The notes beneath the pieces are model-generated. The model saw nothing but the letters and a program-made list of their open reading frames with translations, was not told the DNA's origin and ran no database searches. Shown in pieces: positions 34,781-47,166 of a DNA stretch of 64,000 nt. How positions within the stretch are numbered: the first letter of the stretch is position 1; each line of letters starts with the position of its first letter. The position numbers and the translations under genes were made by a program. The DNA is from Malachius bipustulatus (taxonomy: Eukaryota > Arthropoda > Insecta > Coleoptera > Melyridae). The DNA lies in the NCBI GenBank assembly GCA_910589415.1, contig OU342639.1, positions 21,646,268 to 21,710,267 on the forward strand, written 5' to 3'.

Positions 34781-34846
34781 CTGCCTGGGATGCATCCTAT
34801 GGCGCAAGCCGAACCCACCGTGCATTTTTCATTTAATTTATTTTCA
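34781..34846. repeat. Inverted copy of a 65-bp block at 30229-30293
   Basis: The reverse complement reads AATAAATTAAATGAAAAATG, then CACGGTGGGTTCGGCTTGCG and CCATAGGATGCATCCCAGGC, against 30229-30293 with two or three mismatches. The match stops abruptly on both sides. It therefore flanks LINE family B in opposite orientation to the block inside the 30057-30339 MITE. Confidence 0.85.
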
Positions 34847-34940
34847 AATAATATTTCGTTTGTGGTACTTAAAATTTAAAATAAAATTTCAAATAATAGG
34901 AATAATAATAAGAGTAAATAGGGAAGGGGATGCAATACAT

Positions 34941-36526
34941 TTTTTTTTTTTTATTGAAAATGCACATGCACTGCAGGGAAATCCCTATGACGCTCTGGGA
35001 GCGGTGCATGAGCGGAGATATCGATTCACGTTGGCCTTGAATCTCTGTAGGTTTTATACTTCGGGAAACACGCCCTTTGGAATGCTATTCCAAAGTGATG
35101 CGGTTCTATACATAAAAGAAGTCTGAAATAGGGTGGTACGAGGTGTAACGAGCTGAACCTGATACGGATGAGCGTCTGCGGCTCGGCGTGTATTTCTGCC
35201 CGGTCTTGATCTTGGTGGGATCAAGCGGGCCACGTCTTTTGAACACTTTCCATTAAAATATCTGTAAAACAGACTCAGATCAGCTACTCTTCTTCGATGT
35301 TCGAGAGTGTCTAAATTTTTTGTCAAATCTGGGTCCCCAATCAAGCGGATGGCTCTGTGTTTATGATCTCTATGTTTAGGAGCTGAGCTCCAAATATGTG
35401 AGCAGTACTCCAAGGATGGTCGGATTTCAGCCTTGTATAAGAGGAGAAACTGTTGTGGTGTGTAAAATTTCTTCGTGCGGAAGAGTGTTCCAAGTTTTTG
35501 AGAAGCACTCTTCGCCAGACCTGCAACATGATCATGCCAAGACATGTTCGCTCCAAGGCTCACTCCAAGTAAACGAAGAGATGACGCTGGGGTAAGAGAG
35601 TGTCCCGCCATCATCATATCTGGCTCCAAAACGTTGGTCTTTTTGGAGAAGATGGCTGCTTGGGTTTTTCCAGTATTAAATTGGACTTGGTTTTTATCGC
35701 CCCAAGTTAGAATGTCCTGCAAGTCATTGTTAAGTATGGCAACTTCTTGCTCCCTGCGAGTCTGTGCGTCGATGGCAGATGTTCGCGCATTTAACGTATA
35801 AGAAGATATGAGGGTACTGTCGTCGGCAAAACTGTATATTGAATTTTTTGCTGTTTCAAGCAAGTCGTTTATAAATATTAGAAAGAGAGTCGGAGATAAA
35901 ATGGATCCCTGAGGCACACCGGCATTGATGGAAAAGGTCTCAGAAAGAACTCCATCGACTGCCACCTGCAATGAACGATCTCCGAGATAACTCGCAAGCC
36001 ACAAGCAGAATTTCTCGGGCATGCCATATAGAAATATCTAGCGCAACCCCTCGAGACTCCCCATGGTGCTCGATTGCGCTGTTCCACAGCTCGGTGACGT
36101 AAGTGAGGAGATCACCAGTTGACCTCTGTTTGCGGAATCCGTATTGGCGGTCGCTGATTATATTAGCTCCTTCCAAGTATTTTAAAAGATGTTGGTTAAT
36201 AGCTTTCTCCATAATCTTGGATATTACTGAAAGCAGTGCCACTGGTCGATAGTTACTTGGTAAAGTCTTTTTGCCTTTCTTGGGAATCGGTTGGATCCGT
36301 GCACATTTCCAACAAGAAGGAAATATTCCCTTTTTATACGACAAGTTGAAAAGTCGGCAGAAAACAGATGACAGCTCAGTGGCGCATTTTTTTAGTACGA
36401 TAACAGGTACGTCATCGGGCCCAGAAGCTTTGTTTGGGTCTAAGGCTAACATAATGCTCTTTATGACACGATGTCGGACATTTTGGTCTCCACGGAAGGG
36501 ATCATTGGCGGAGTTCTTCCATGAAG
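34941..36526 (-). mobile_element. LINE family A, copy 2, 5'-truncated
   Basis: The second copy of family A, with the same 3' terminus (TGCATGTGCATTTTCAATAA followed by A12) and 5' truncated inside the RT N-terminal region at about 36526, where it stops matching copy 1 after TTCTTCCATGAA. It shows independent deletions against copy 1: about 54 bp at about 36028-36040 (loss of the catalytic segment RAFDRVWH... through LQAYG) and 14 bp at about 36476. Different breakpoints and flanks argue for separate insertions rather than a segmental duplication. Confidence 0.9.
35054..36526 (-). pseudogene. LINE family A reverse transcriptase, copy 2, broken
   Basis: Frame 35940-36526 gives KASGPDDVP, NYRPVALLSVISKIMEK and GVALDIS, then is cut by a roughly 54-bp deletion that removes the AFDRVWH catalytic region. 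Frame 35054-36022 resumes at MPEKFCLWLASYLGDRSLQV and continues through GVPQGSILSPTLFL, SFADDSTLISSYTLNARTSA and RLLGVSLG to NSIPKGVFPEV, where a further small change (VYNLQRF in copy 1) ends the frame early. The SYTLNARTSAIDAQTRREQE junction is intact here and shows what copy 1 lost. Non-functional. Confidence 0.85.
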
Positions 36527-39500
36527 TTCTTCCGACATATACATTATCTCTAATGATCATGTATTTAAAAAAAAAGGTGGCAATTCCTCCGCATGGCATA
36601 ATCTTCATTTATAACACCAGGGAGTTTCCCAAAAAAAAATTACAACAAAAAATAACAACGAACCAATTATTTATGCTTACTTAATTTGCATTAATTTCAA
36701 CAAAATTTTTATGAAACCTCACAAAAGTATACTACTATTTACAGCATTTTTTAGTTTTGTTTCAGTAGAATATTTCAAATGTAGCGGTAAATTCATCAAA
36801 GTTTGCGTCAAACATACGTGTCAAACATTCTTCATTATATTGATTGGTACAATTATGCAGATATATTTTTACAATCAAAAATTACTGCTAAAAAACGTTC
36901 GATCGTTCAACTTTTCTTATAGGAATTCATTTTTGTGGGGTATTTTTATATTGATTGCATATTTGACAACCAGTCTGAAATAGGTGATTATGAGAAAAAA
37001 GTCGATTACACTCGTATTTATATATTCTTATTATACTAATTCAAAATTGCTAAGGGCTATAGGCAAAAAGTCTCTTCTTAAAGTGTGGTCTTTATTATAA
37101 GATCAACGTTTCGATTAAATTTTTCAAATTTTTTGGCAATTACTTCTTTTATACTTATTCTTATTATATCTAAGAAGCTAGACAGGTTGTAGATTATGTG
37201 CTTAAAAATCCATGAGTTCCAGAGAATTATTTCTCTGTCAGATAGTATGACTTTTGAACAACTTTCCAGCAAAACAATTTCTCAGTACTGACATGGCGGT
37301 AAGGCGACACTGTTATGGTGATGGCATTGAAAGAGATTTTCATTAATAAAATAATCAGCGAACAAATGCAACATGCTTTCAACTTGCAAATGCATATTAA
37401 ATTACTAATTAGACATTAGTCGAGCTTTATCGCATACAATAATGTCTGGACCGTTCGTATCTATACTTTGTCGTAATTTATCATCGCTTCCTGAGCCTAC
37501 AATATTATTGTTTATTCAAACCAGAGAACCTGAAACAAAAACCTTAACAATATATCAACTTGTTTCTTTCAGAATCTGCATTCTTATACAAGTTCCGGAT
37601 TTTACAAAAATCCGGATTCCGTCCAATAAATCTTCAAGTTTTGAGTTTAAAAAAAATTCAAAAACGGGTATTTTTTATTTCTATTGATGTAAAAAAATGT
37701 TATAGGTACTAGAACAGTTAGTATGTTAATACTTTTCATATTTCCTCAGAAAATCCAATAAGAATGGTTTTTACAGTTGCAATTTAAAATGAGTAGCTTG
37801 TGAATTATGTATAAACAAGTGAAAATCGCAATTTTTAATTTTGAAAGCAGTGTACATCCGAAATGGCTCAAAATATCGGAAAACGGCGTATATAATAAAT
37901 TAAAAAACTCACCTATTTTCTCATTTTTTTCAAAACTCAAAATTTAAGAATTTGTTGGACCGTAACCGTAACCTTATTGCTAGATTTCATTATTAGAACA
38001 TTAAAAACCACATATAGATAGCAAAAGGTTTCTAAGCTGGAATTTTGGAAATAAATTTCGTTAAGATCATTTATCATTACCGCACTAAAACTGTTTTCAT
38101 TTATTAAAATTTTATTTTGAAAAAAATTATTAAAATAGACACAGATAGATATAGGTAATGTAAATATTTATTTGGAATGATAACAATGCGCAAAAACTGA
38201 TAAATCGTTTATAAATTCACAACACATGCGTGCATTAATATATGAAATTCTTGCAATTATTAAAAGTTGACAACAATAACCGGGAGAAGACGTTATACTT
38301 TGATATGATGAATAGTCGTCGTCAACGAATAATTTTGAGGACTGCCGATTAAAATTCTTCCTTAACAAAAACATGCCTATACCCTAGGGATGAAATGTTA
38401 TATTAAAGAAAAAATACTGTGCTAGGCACTGACTAGTTGTGGTCTGAATATTAGTTTTTACAAATGTTAATCAATCCCTAGAGAACTCGAACACAAACAC
38501 ATGTGAATTGTTTCCATTTATATAATTACATTAGATAGACGACAAAATATTTTGAAGTTGTTGGGCAAATTAGTGCGTTAAATATCTGCATTGGAGGAGT
38601 GATGATCTTTTCCGTAGCTGGTGTGTTCTTGTACCTATACATACGTTACATCATATTCTGAAACCTCAATTAAATGATAATGGTAAGTAGGTAATTTAAT
38701 TTCTTTTAGAATACGAATTCTATATTAAAGGAGAATCGTGAATAGTTTTTGTTATATAGGTACTTATATTAATTATTGCTCCCTAATTATACCGTAATTT
38801 CTCAACTCTCTTAGACTGAAAATTTAATATGTTTAATTGATTCAGAGAGAAGAAAATTTTATCTGTTTTAAATCAAAATTATATACCTATATTATAGCAA
38901 CAGCAGGTACCAATTTTTGATGCAGGCGATTTAATAATCTATAGAATAGTAAAGGCTTTCTTCCTCATTTACAGGTACTATTTCTCAATGTATGACAATA
39001 AAATTTAAAAGAAATTCAATGATTAATTTTTCTAATATTACTGATTTTCTCTTCGATTATTTCATTACATATTTCTTAAGGCCGGCATCGGAGCACGAAA
39101 TTCTCGTTATATTTATTCATTTTTGTATTATTTTAACGCACCGACTACAAATTTTTGTTCTCAAGGAGCACAATAATAATTATTTTTCTTACTGCCACTT
39201 TAACAAAAAAAAATTCATTTTATTTTTTAACTTTATTATTATTTGAGATAATTTGTTCTTAGGAGATATTGCATGAGTTCTAAAATTAAATATCAAACAG
39301 AGGTATGATATTTGAGAAGAATGTCGTTGTAAAGAAAAAAAAAACAATAATAATTGTAGATAGTCTTATTGTTATATGACCTAGATAAAATATAAATAAA
39401 TAACAAAACTTAACAAAACTTGCAACAGATGAAGGTGTCACTAGTATATTCGGCTGTTTTTTTTTTGTAGGTGTTCTCTTGACCAATATTCAGTTTCTTC

Positions 39501-40850
39501 TGTAATTTCAAGTTTGTTTGCTTTTTTTTGTTTTCTTAAATTTTTTGTTCTTAAATGTTTGTAATTTTCTACAATGTAGTGGATGTTGAAATAACTTTCT
39601 TATCCCTAAGTCGCTGAGCAAAATAAATTAGATTTCTTTATTTTCATTACTGTAAAAAAAAATCCCAGACCATGAAATCAGCATCAATGTTGGTTTTTCA
39701 AAACTCCTAAATTTCTGTCATTTTTTTTTTTTCAACCTGGTCTTGTAGTTGGATTTTCAAGGTTTAAACAAAAGAATACGCTAGAATTTTTGTTTGGCTT
39801 TCAAAGAGTGTTAAAAATGTTCATCAGACAATGTGATTTAGATATGCAGACCTCAAATTTGTAAGAGTTACCATGTTGGAATGTATTTAAGAATAACATG
39901 TTTGAAAAAAAAATTATAAAGTAGTGTATAAATCATACAGGATGGTAATACTTATGTCCAGCGGAAAATTTGATTTTATTTATTTGGTTGATTTTAAAAA
40001 TATAAAACTGGAACTCGGAGGACATTTGTAATAAGAATAAAAAAATAAAATGGCATAGTCGATTTAGTTATACGGGCACAAATAGTGAAACTAGAATTCG
40101 GTGGTAAATTCAATGCATAGCATGTCAATAATAAAATGTAATTATTTAAAATTACTCACAATATAAAATGATTAATTTTATTTAAAAGCAACATTTCCTA
40201 TTAATCGCAAGTGTTAAAATTAGAAGAATACGATTAGATATTAAACAATTACCAACGCTTATTGCTTGTTCGAAAGAATTTTACAAAACACTACTTCATT
40301 GGAAGTTCAGTCATAGAAATTTTCTTCATTTCTTAACAAGTTTCTAAACGTTCAACGCAAAAAAGGTAAAAAGGTATTAAAAAGAAACACATATGCTTAA
40401 TTTTCATATTAACTTTGCCTAATATTTTTCGAACAAATTGCAGACATAGTAAAGAAATTTAAAAAAATCTAATAATCAACATTCATTACGATCAAAGATA
40501 CACATTTTTTACATTATTATACGTTTAAATAAAAAAATTAAATAAATGTTTGTATCTATTTTGCAGTGAATTTTATCATAATGATTGACAGTAGAACCTT
40601 GAACTTGTACCACTACTTATCTTGACCCCGAGAACAATAAAGTTTTAAGATACCTAATTTTTAAAGTATTTTTATGACTAAGTCAAAGTTTTTCCCTTGA
40701 TAAAAATAACAATATCTACTTTGTCGGAGTATATTCCCTTAAAAACTTCAAATGTAAAGTAAACAGAAAATGCATTAAAACCATCTACAGAGAAAATGAC
40801 AGGTGATTATTTTGTTTTCTCTACAACCAAAACCAAAGATATCACTATAT
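36527..40850. other. Gene-poor stretch with decayed MITE sequence
   Basis: No gene was supported. A hydrophobic 90-codon plus ORF (36711-36983; SILLFTAFFSFVSVEYF..., WGIFILIAYLTTSL) could be a membrane-protein exon or chance AT-rich sequence; no family signature was found. A decayed family M MITE piece lies at 37735-37890. Other ORFs here show no motif. No RNA genes recognised. Confidence 0.4.
37735..37890. repeat. Decayed fragment of family M MITE
   Basis: GGTTTTTACAGTTGCAATTT, then ATAAACAAGTGAAAATCGCA and AGTGTACATCCGAAATGGC follow the order of GGCTTTTACAGTTGGTGTTT, then ATAAACAAGTGAAAATCGTC and CCTGTACAACGAAAAC in the element at 5799-6634, with many substitutions. Non-coding. Confidence 0.55.
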
Positions 40851-40853
40851 TAT

Positions 40854-41623
40854 ACAGGGTGTTTCCTAATTGAATGTCAATATTTAAGGGGGTGATTTTT
40901 GGGTTCATTTTAAGAAGAAAACTTCATAAGAACGTATGACCTAAAAGTCCTAACTTTTGAGATACAGGGTGGTAAATTTTATTAAAAATTTTTTTATAAT
41001 ATCTGTAATACCGCTCTAGATATTTTATTGGAATTTCGTATACAGATTACAGATATTGCGCATCAAGAGGCATTTTTTCATGTAGGTACCACATTTCAAT
41101 TTATTTCCACTAGTAACGATCGTGCAGAATTTTACTTGCATATTTTGACAGACATTCATGGTACATTTCTTCTCAAATAAAAATCATTTTTGAAATCCCC
41201 ATTAATTTCTAAGCAAATTTGATTACTTGGTTTTTTCAGTCCGTTGCACGGTTTTCGCCAAAAAATTTAAAATCTATTTCTCTGCACAGTCACAAGATTA
41301 TCAATGTAAGTATAAACATATACCATCAATGTCTGCCAAAATATGCAGATAAAATTCTGCACGGTCGTTACTAGTGGAAATAAAATTAAATGTGGTACAT
41401 GAAAAAATGCCTCTTGATGCGTAATACCTGTATACGCAATTTCATTAAAATATCCAGAGCGGTATAACAGATATTCTGAAAAATTATTTATTTTTAAAAA
41501 CTTTACAACACCCTGTATCTCAAAAGTTAAGACTTAGGACATACGTTCTTATGAAGTTTTCTTCTTAAAATAGACCCAAAAATCACCCCCTAAATATTGA
41601 AATTCAATCAGGAAACATCCTGT
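40854..41623. mobile_element. MITE with about 310-bp inverted repeats
   Basis: It starts ACAGGGTGTTTCCTAATTGA and ends TCAATCAGGAAACATCCTGT, with TA on both sides. The arms pair almost continuously: GGGGGTGATTTTTGGGTTC against GACCCAAAAATCACCCCC, AGATACAGGGTG against CACCCTGTATCT, CATCAAGAGGCATTTTTTCA against TGAAAAAATGCCTCTTGATG, CACTAGTAACGATCGTGCAG against CTGCACGGTCGTTACTAGTG. The loop is about 130 bp. Non-coding. Confidence 0.85.
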
Positions 41624-43320
41624 ATACTTAGGTATACAGAGTGTTGGTAAATAAGTGCGACAAACTTCAGGGGGTGATTTTGCATGGAAAAATATTGACA
41701 GTTTGCTATAAAAAATCTCAGTGGCGTAGTTTTTTCTTTAAAAAAAAATTGAGATCATTACCCGTATGCGCGCCACTTATGAACATAAAATGTTTAATTG
41801 CATGTCAAAAAATACGCAATCAACTACTTCGCTTTAAAACCCACCAAATTTCATTTGCATATTTCGACCGGTTTCAGAGTAAATAAATAGTCAGTTTTTA
41901 AAAAAAACCTAAAACACTCCTTATCTGGAAAGATACGTACCTATGTATGAAAGACTTAATTTTGAAAGTTATGCAACGTTATTACAGAACACTATTGAAG
42001 AGTGGTAGTTACAAAGGTGATGATTACATTTTAAGCTAATAAAATGAAAAATCAATATGGCGGTGATAAGAAAAACTAAGTTGACTAAGAAAACCCAGGG
42101 ATCCAGTCGGCTTCGAAAAATTTTGTAAGGTCAAATGGAGCTATTGATGACTTATGTACCTAAACCTAAGAAAAAAAAATTATTGATTTTCAACAATAAA
42201 AAAGATATGCCAAAAATAAGAAATTACGAAGTTTCAGTGGGTTTTCAGCATATTTCAGCAATGACTGAATGTGTCCTAAATTTCTTTTCAGATTCTCAAT
42301 AAATAAAAATGTGTGCAGCTTGCTGTTCTCTAATTTAACCGACCTCACATCTGCTCTTACCTTTTTCGAGATCCCAATTATTGTGAGCATCGAATTGTTA
42401 ACCACCCTGTATACTTTGAATTAAAAAGTACATTTATTGAGCACTGAGATAAACATTAATATTATACATACATATACCAAAATCTTTCACTTTTCATAGC
42501 TGTTGTATAAGAATTTTGACTTTAAATATATTATGTTATATTTACGTGACAAATTGTATGTATGATACTATTATCTATTTAGAAAAAAATAAGGATTCAC
42601 ATAAAGGTGAGTAAGTAAAGGTTATTTTACGACTGTGTAGTTTACTATAGAGCTACTAACTATATAATACTCCTGTAATGTACCAATACTATAATTTTTC
42701 TACAGCTATTTTTCTTAAAATAATTTCAAAGCAGTTCGTATCTCTAGCAATACTTATTTTATAAACGTAAAGTTGTACGTAATATCTAAACATCTATCTC
42801 CCTTTGTGTAGTAAAAATATATAAAAGGCATTACACTGGGATCTTAAAATGAAAATTATTTAAATCAACAGGAAGAAATATCATCACATAAGGTACACTG
42901 ACTTGATGAATTATAATATTTATGCTAAAAATGAGAGAAAGAGTATTGCAATACGGTGACATGATTCCATATGAAATAATTATTGGAAAAAAATACACAA
43001 GAGTCTCTGCTTTCACATTAACCAATTAAACTTTTTATAATATGTACTTACACCTTAGCTTTTTCAAATGTTATTTTTGATAAAACAAGTTTGTGTTCAA
43101 ACAATTGATTAACAGGGGTGGTTTTTCGCGTTTTAGGTACCCATTTACAGAAAAATAAGTTCCTATGAAAAAGCATTTGTTATACACAGGGAAGCAAATC
43201 TCCAAGGACCACTTGACTTCGGGTCCGGTCGGGTCGGGTAGCTTGGAATCACTTATAATTTCAAATAACATAAGATCATGGGTATCAAAACATTTTATTT
43301 CAAATGTTCCTTCTTCCTGC
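41624..43320. other. Gene-free stretch, possible further MITE
   Basis: No exon supported. TATACAGAGTGTTGGTAA at 41634 and TTAACCACCCTGTATAC at 42400-42416 could be the ends of another element of about 780 bp, but only the outer 12-15 bp pair. Nothing recognised in 42420-43320. Confidence 0.35.
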
Positions 43321-43321
43321 A

Positions 43322-43475
43322 ACTCTATTTATCTAGGATCAAATATCTAAAAAAAATATTTGGTGAAATAACTCATACCATGAAATGCAGAGATTTATTG
43401 CACGAGTTTACCTGACATCAGCACTGATGAAATTTTAGGGCAGAAACGGATCATCTTATAATGGAAGGACTTTAT
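43322..43475. repeat. Dispersed repeat, inverted relative to 61640-61805
   Basis: The reverse complement of 61640-61805 matches here: CTGCAACTCTATTTATCTAG, GGATCAAATATCT, AAATATTTGGTGAA, ACCATGAAATGCAGAGATTT and CGGATCATCTTATAATGGAA, with indels. It ends about 75 bp before the KLF start codon and covers the plus-strand sequence just upstream of the KLF exon. The family appears to be the MITE at 61629-61898. Confidence 0.7.
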
Positions 43476-43550
43476 GTACATTGTTTCCTTTGTTATAATT
43501 TAAGTTTTCTTAAAAACCAAACCATATATTTTTTTTTCTTTTCAGCAACC

Positions 43551-44612
43551 ATGGAACCAGTGAAATTCTCAAAAGAACTCTCAGAAATAATCACCATCGA
43601 TAGCTCATCAGACCTTTTAGAAGCCGATTTTAGTCTGCAGAATGATATCCTCTCAGACTCTAATACAATAAGTTCGTCACAAGACAATACCATAAACAAT
43701 ACGATGAGAGACTATTTGATTTTTGATGCTGAAAGCAACTTCTTAGACTTTCCTGAAAAAGATAGCTTACTTGATGGATTATGGTATCTGATCGACAAAA
43801 CCAATGATACATTTCTAGACCCCCAGCCACAACTCGCAAACAGTATTGATGAATCATACAAGTTACAAACTCCTGAGATTGATTGTATGAAAGGATTTGG
43901 GCTACATTTAGATTTTGAATTCACTGATGAACTGTTAAATTTTCACAATTTTGACAATGATTTAGATACTTTGCTGAAAGAAACTGAAGAAGACTTAGAC
44001 TTAAAACCATATACAGCAAAAGATGAAGCTATATTTAAAGAAGATGCTATCATTGAAAACACCATAGTTAATAAAAACCAAGGCGCTTATCAACAAATGC
44101 ATTACAACCTACAACAAATGGTCCCTCAAATCATTAATGACAAGAATAGACGAAGAAGATCCCTTTTGTATGAAAGCAGCTATAAGCCAAGTAACACAAA
44201 AGAGAATAAAGTTACATTAGAAGAGAAAATAAGATCCTATAATAGACACGATCCATTATTAAATCATGATTACACTCAGAAGAAGTGTAAAGATGAAAAA
44301 GTTTTCCCATGTCCGATAAAAAACTGCGATAAAATTTATACAAAGTTATCTCATCGGAATGCACATCTAAAAAGACATTCAGGTGAAAAACCGTTCGCTT
44401 GCAATTGGCTCAACTGCTCTTGGAGATTTACAAGATCCGATGAATTAAAAAGACATTCCAGAAAACATTCCGGCATCAAACCATACCAATGTAAACTATG
44501 TGAAAAAGCATTTGGAAGGTCTGATCATCTTTCTAAACATATGAAAACTCATCTTCAAAATATGGCTAAATTTGGTAGTTACTATATCAAAAGAAGAATG
44601 AAATATAACTGA
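43551..44612 (+). CDS. Klf15: Kruppel-like factor (KLF15-like) zinc-finger transcription factor
   Basis: 353 residues from ATG at 43551. This start is preferred over the upstream in-frame ATG (43461) because a pyrimidine-rich tract ending TTTTCAG at 43536-43545 is a good splice acceptor, and CAACCATGG is a strong initiation context right after it. The N-terminal about 250 residues are acidic and Ser/Asp-rich without a known fold. The last 90 hold three C2H2 fingers with KLF spacing: [44 protein letters not shown] and [21 protein letters not shown]. The finger 2-3 linker HSGIKPYQC resembles the HSGVKPYQC of vertebrate KLF15; usual KLF linkers are TGEKP. Nuclear DNA binding to GC/CACCC boxes is expected. 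A poly(A) signal candidate ATTAAA lies at 44687. Any 5' non-coding exon upstream was not located. Orthology to KLF15 is from memory and moderately sure. Confidence 0.85.
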   Translation: MEPVKFSKELSEIITIDSSSDLLEADFSLQNDILSDSNTISSSQDNTINNTMRDYLIFDAESNFLDFPEKDSLLDGLWYLIDKTNDTFLDPQPQLANSIDESYKLQTPEIDCMKGFGLHLDFEFTDELLNFHNFDNDLDTLLKETEEDLDLKPYTAKDEAIFKEDAIIENTIVNKNQGAYQQMHYNLQQMVPQIINDKNRRRRSLLYESSYKPSNTKENKVTLEEKIRSYNRHDPLLNHDYTQKKCKDEKVFPCPIKNCDKIYTKLSHRNAHLKRHSGEKPFACNWLNCSWRFTRSDELKRHSRKHSGIKPYQCKLCEKAFGRSDHLSKHMKTHLQNMAKFGSYYIKRRMKYN

Positions 44613-45175
44613 ATTTCAGTCTGATCGCTCAAGTCAATTTATTTATTGTATTTCATAATATTGTTAATATCATAACATTCATATTCATTAAATATAGAGA
44701 AGATGGTGAAAAACCTCATGTTTTTTTCTATAATTTTTTTTTTAATTTCACATAAAAAAAACTCTTCTGCCTGGGGAAACGAAATAGTCCCATAGGGAAA
44801 CACATAAGTTAAAGAATTAAATAACTAATTTTTATGTAACATGATTTGAAATTCAGGTAAAAAAATAGGGTGAATCTTCGCAAAATTTGGCCACGAAAAA
44901 ATTTGAACTGGGAATCGTATCAAAAAGTTATAAGAGACAAAAAAATTTAGGAATGACACCATTTCAAAAAACAATTCTTGAAACTCAGTGGCGTAACACA
45001 AAACTAAGTTCGGGGGTTTGGGTGAATCGATTCTTTCAAATAACACACTGTAAGTAGATAATAAACGTCAAGTTCAAATAAAAACCTGTAGAGTTCTCCG
45101 AGAATTTTTTTAGCGTGTTTAACACAAATGATAATAATGATAAATGAGTTAACTAAGTATTATAAGTAATCAATA
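44613..45175. other. 3' flank of the KLF gene, no gene seen
   Basis: It contains the KLF 3' UTR and then AT-rich sequence. CTCAGTGGCGTAACACAAAACT at about 44983-45005 looks like a transposon end, but its partner was not found. Confidence 0.4.
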
Positions 45176-45937
45176 CAGTAGAAGCTTAATTATCCGGGTT
45201 AGTGAAAGTTCGGATAATAGGAGTTTAACAAATACATACATAGATAATGTAACGTAAGTTTCATGCTTTTTTATTGTTTAAAGACAACTTAACATAATAA
45301 ATATTCCAGACGACCAATTTCGTTCAATCAATCATTGTAACGACCACCTTTTAACTTTTTAAATTATTTTTTAAATACCACAAATGTTTACTTCCCTAAA
45401 TACGATTACTAGGCTAGGAACTGAACTAAAAATGAAAATCATAAAGGAAACAGTTATCTAACTAAAGTGGAATGTTATTATTATTGGAAGCGAAGCAGGA
45501 AGAAAACTGGCAGGAAACAAATCAGCTTTCTGTTTGGTAAGTTCTTTGAAAAAAAAACCTCACCAGTGAAAAATATTTCATTATTCCTGAAGAAATGTAT
45601 ATGGGAAAATTTAAATATTCGCGGTACTCCCACTGGCCAGTTCGGGAAGACCAGCGGAGAAGTACCTTAACGGAGGGACAGTCGAGAAGAGAGCCTGAAG
45701 CAAGTAGGATCACAGTGACTTATTCATTCATTTATATCCTTTTATACCCTTGCAATTAACACCTAATTTTGAATTTATTAAACTTTTGTTTAGAACGTGT
45801 TCGTATTTAAATAATTAAATAACCAAATTTCACCATGTATTCCTAAATATGTTTTCTATGAACAGTACATACATAGGTCTATTATTACAATTTTTTACAA
45901 TTTACAACCCGTGATCCGAATAATCGAGCTTCTACTG
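45176..45937. mobile_element. Pogo/Tigger-like non-autonomous element 1
   Basis: Terminal repeats CAGTAGAAGCTTAATTATCC (left) and, read inward from the right, CAGTAGAAGCTCGATTATTC (17 of 20). TA on both sides, as for pogo/Tigger elements. About 760 bp, without a transposase ORF. The 67-codon plus ORF inside shows no transposase motif. Confidence 0.7.
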
Positions 45938-47166
45938 TAATTATAAAATTTGACAGCAGTTTTTTTTCTATTCTAATTCAATTCCCGCCATACCGATACA
46001 GTTTTTGTAACTATGAATATGACTGATATATTTATTAAAGAAATTACCATGGTCAAGCGTTAAGTTTCAAGAAACATACTTATTTTAGAAGAAAGTAATT
46101 CAAATTTGTGGAATAAACTACCTCCAGCACAACTGGCACGGTAGACTTCCTTGCAGTTACAGTTTACTATCCTAAATTGTCTTTTAAAGTTACAAGTTAC
46201 AACAACTTTATTTAATTAAAGTTTAATTCTGTCTTTAACATGATGGGAACGAGAATTCAAATTTAACAGGGCCATTGGAAGAACTGCAGTAGGAGAGGGC
46301 ATCGAATACTTAGATACAAGAGTTAGGTGGAATTCTGATTTGAAATTAGAATTAGAAAATAAGAAATGAAATCAAATTGAAATTGGGTTGAAATTAGCGA
46401 ATTCCAGGCAGTGAAACTGAAAACTCATCTTCGACATGTTTTAATTCCACAATGGCAGCAGGTTAGTTGTTCGTCAGGCTGCAGTTTTGGTTTTGTCCAC
46501 ATGAAGGAACTCCGAAAAGTTTTATGGCTGCTATTTGACATCTTCAGTAAGTATTGGTGTAAGTAGAAATGACGGGTAACTCACTGACACTGTCCCAGCA
46601 AAGGAGCTGAAATTTTAGTAGGAATGAGCACTTTCCATAAATTTCAAAAGGACCATCGAGAAATAATGAATAAATGAATGAATGAAAAATAAATTAATTT
46701 TTTGAGTTCAGTTTTTCATTTTACAAGGGGTCAATTTAATTTCTTACATTTAATGTTCTTTGTAAGAAGAAATAACTCTTAAGCAACAAATAAAGAGCTA
46801 ATATTGAAGGATAGTCATTTCAATAAATCATATTATTATACAGTAGTGCGTTCTAAGCCAATATCTGCATAAACTAACTAAACAATGTTATCAATCGTTA
46901 TAAATTGGAAATAACAGGGGTTCACCTATAAAAACTAACATTTTTTGCAATCTCTTGACCATCCTTACAAGTGGCTTTTACTGTCGATTAAAATAAACTA
47001 CAGTATAAAAAAATCAATTTATAAATAAATTTTGATCACTCTGTATTAAAGCATTAGTATCAGTAATTAACTAGGATCTTTTTTAAATGAAAAAAACAAT
47101 ATGAGTAATTTAAAGAGCAGTTAATAATATATTTCCCAGATATGAAAAAAATAATTATAATAAGGT
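45938..47166. other. Gene-free stretch downstream of RpL17
   Basis: No exon or RNA gene recognised. It lies at the 3' side of the minus-strand RpL17 gene and includes its 3' UTR (just below 47167). Confidence 0.4.

Noticed and set aside
36711..36983. Chemoreceptor-like membrane protein exon
   Set aside because: Hydrophobic but with no family signature, no supported splice partners, and AT-rich codons easily make such frames.
43461..43550. Upstream in-frame ATG extending the KLF protein by 30 residues
   Set aside because: The extension runs through a polypyrimidine tract and TTTTCAG acceptor; the ATG at 43551 has the better context and follows the acceptor.
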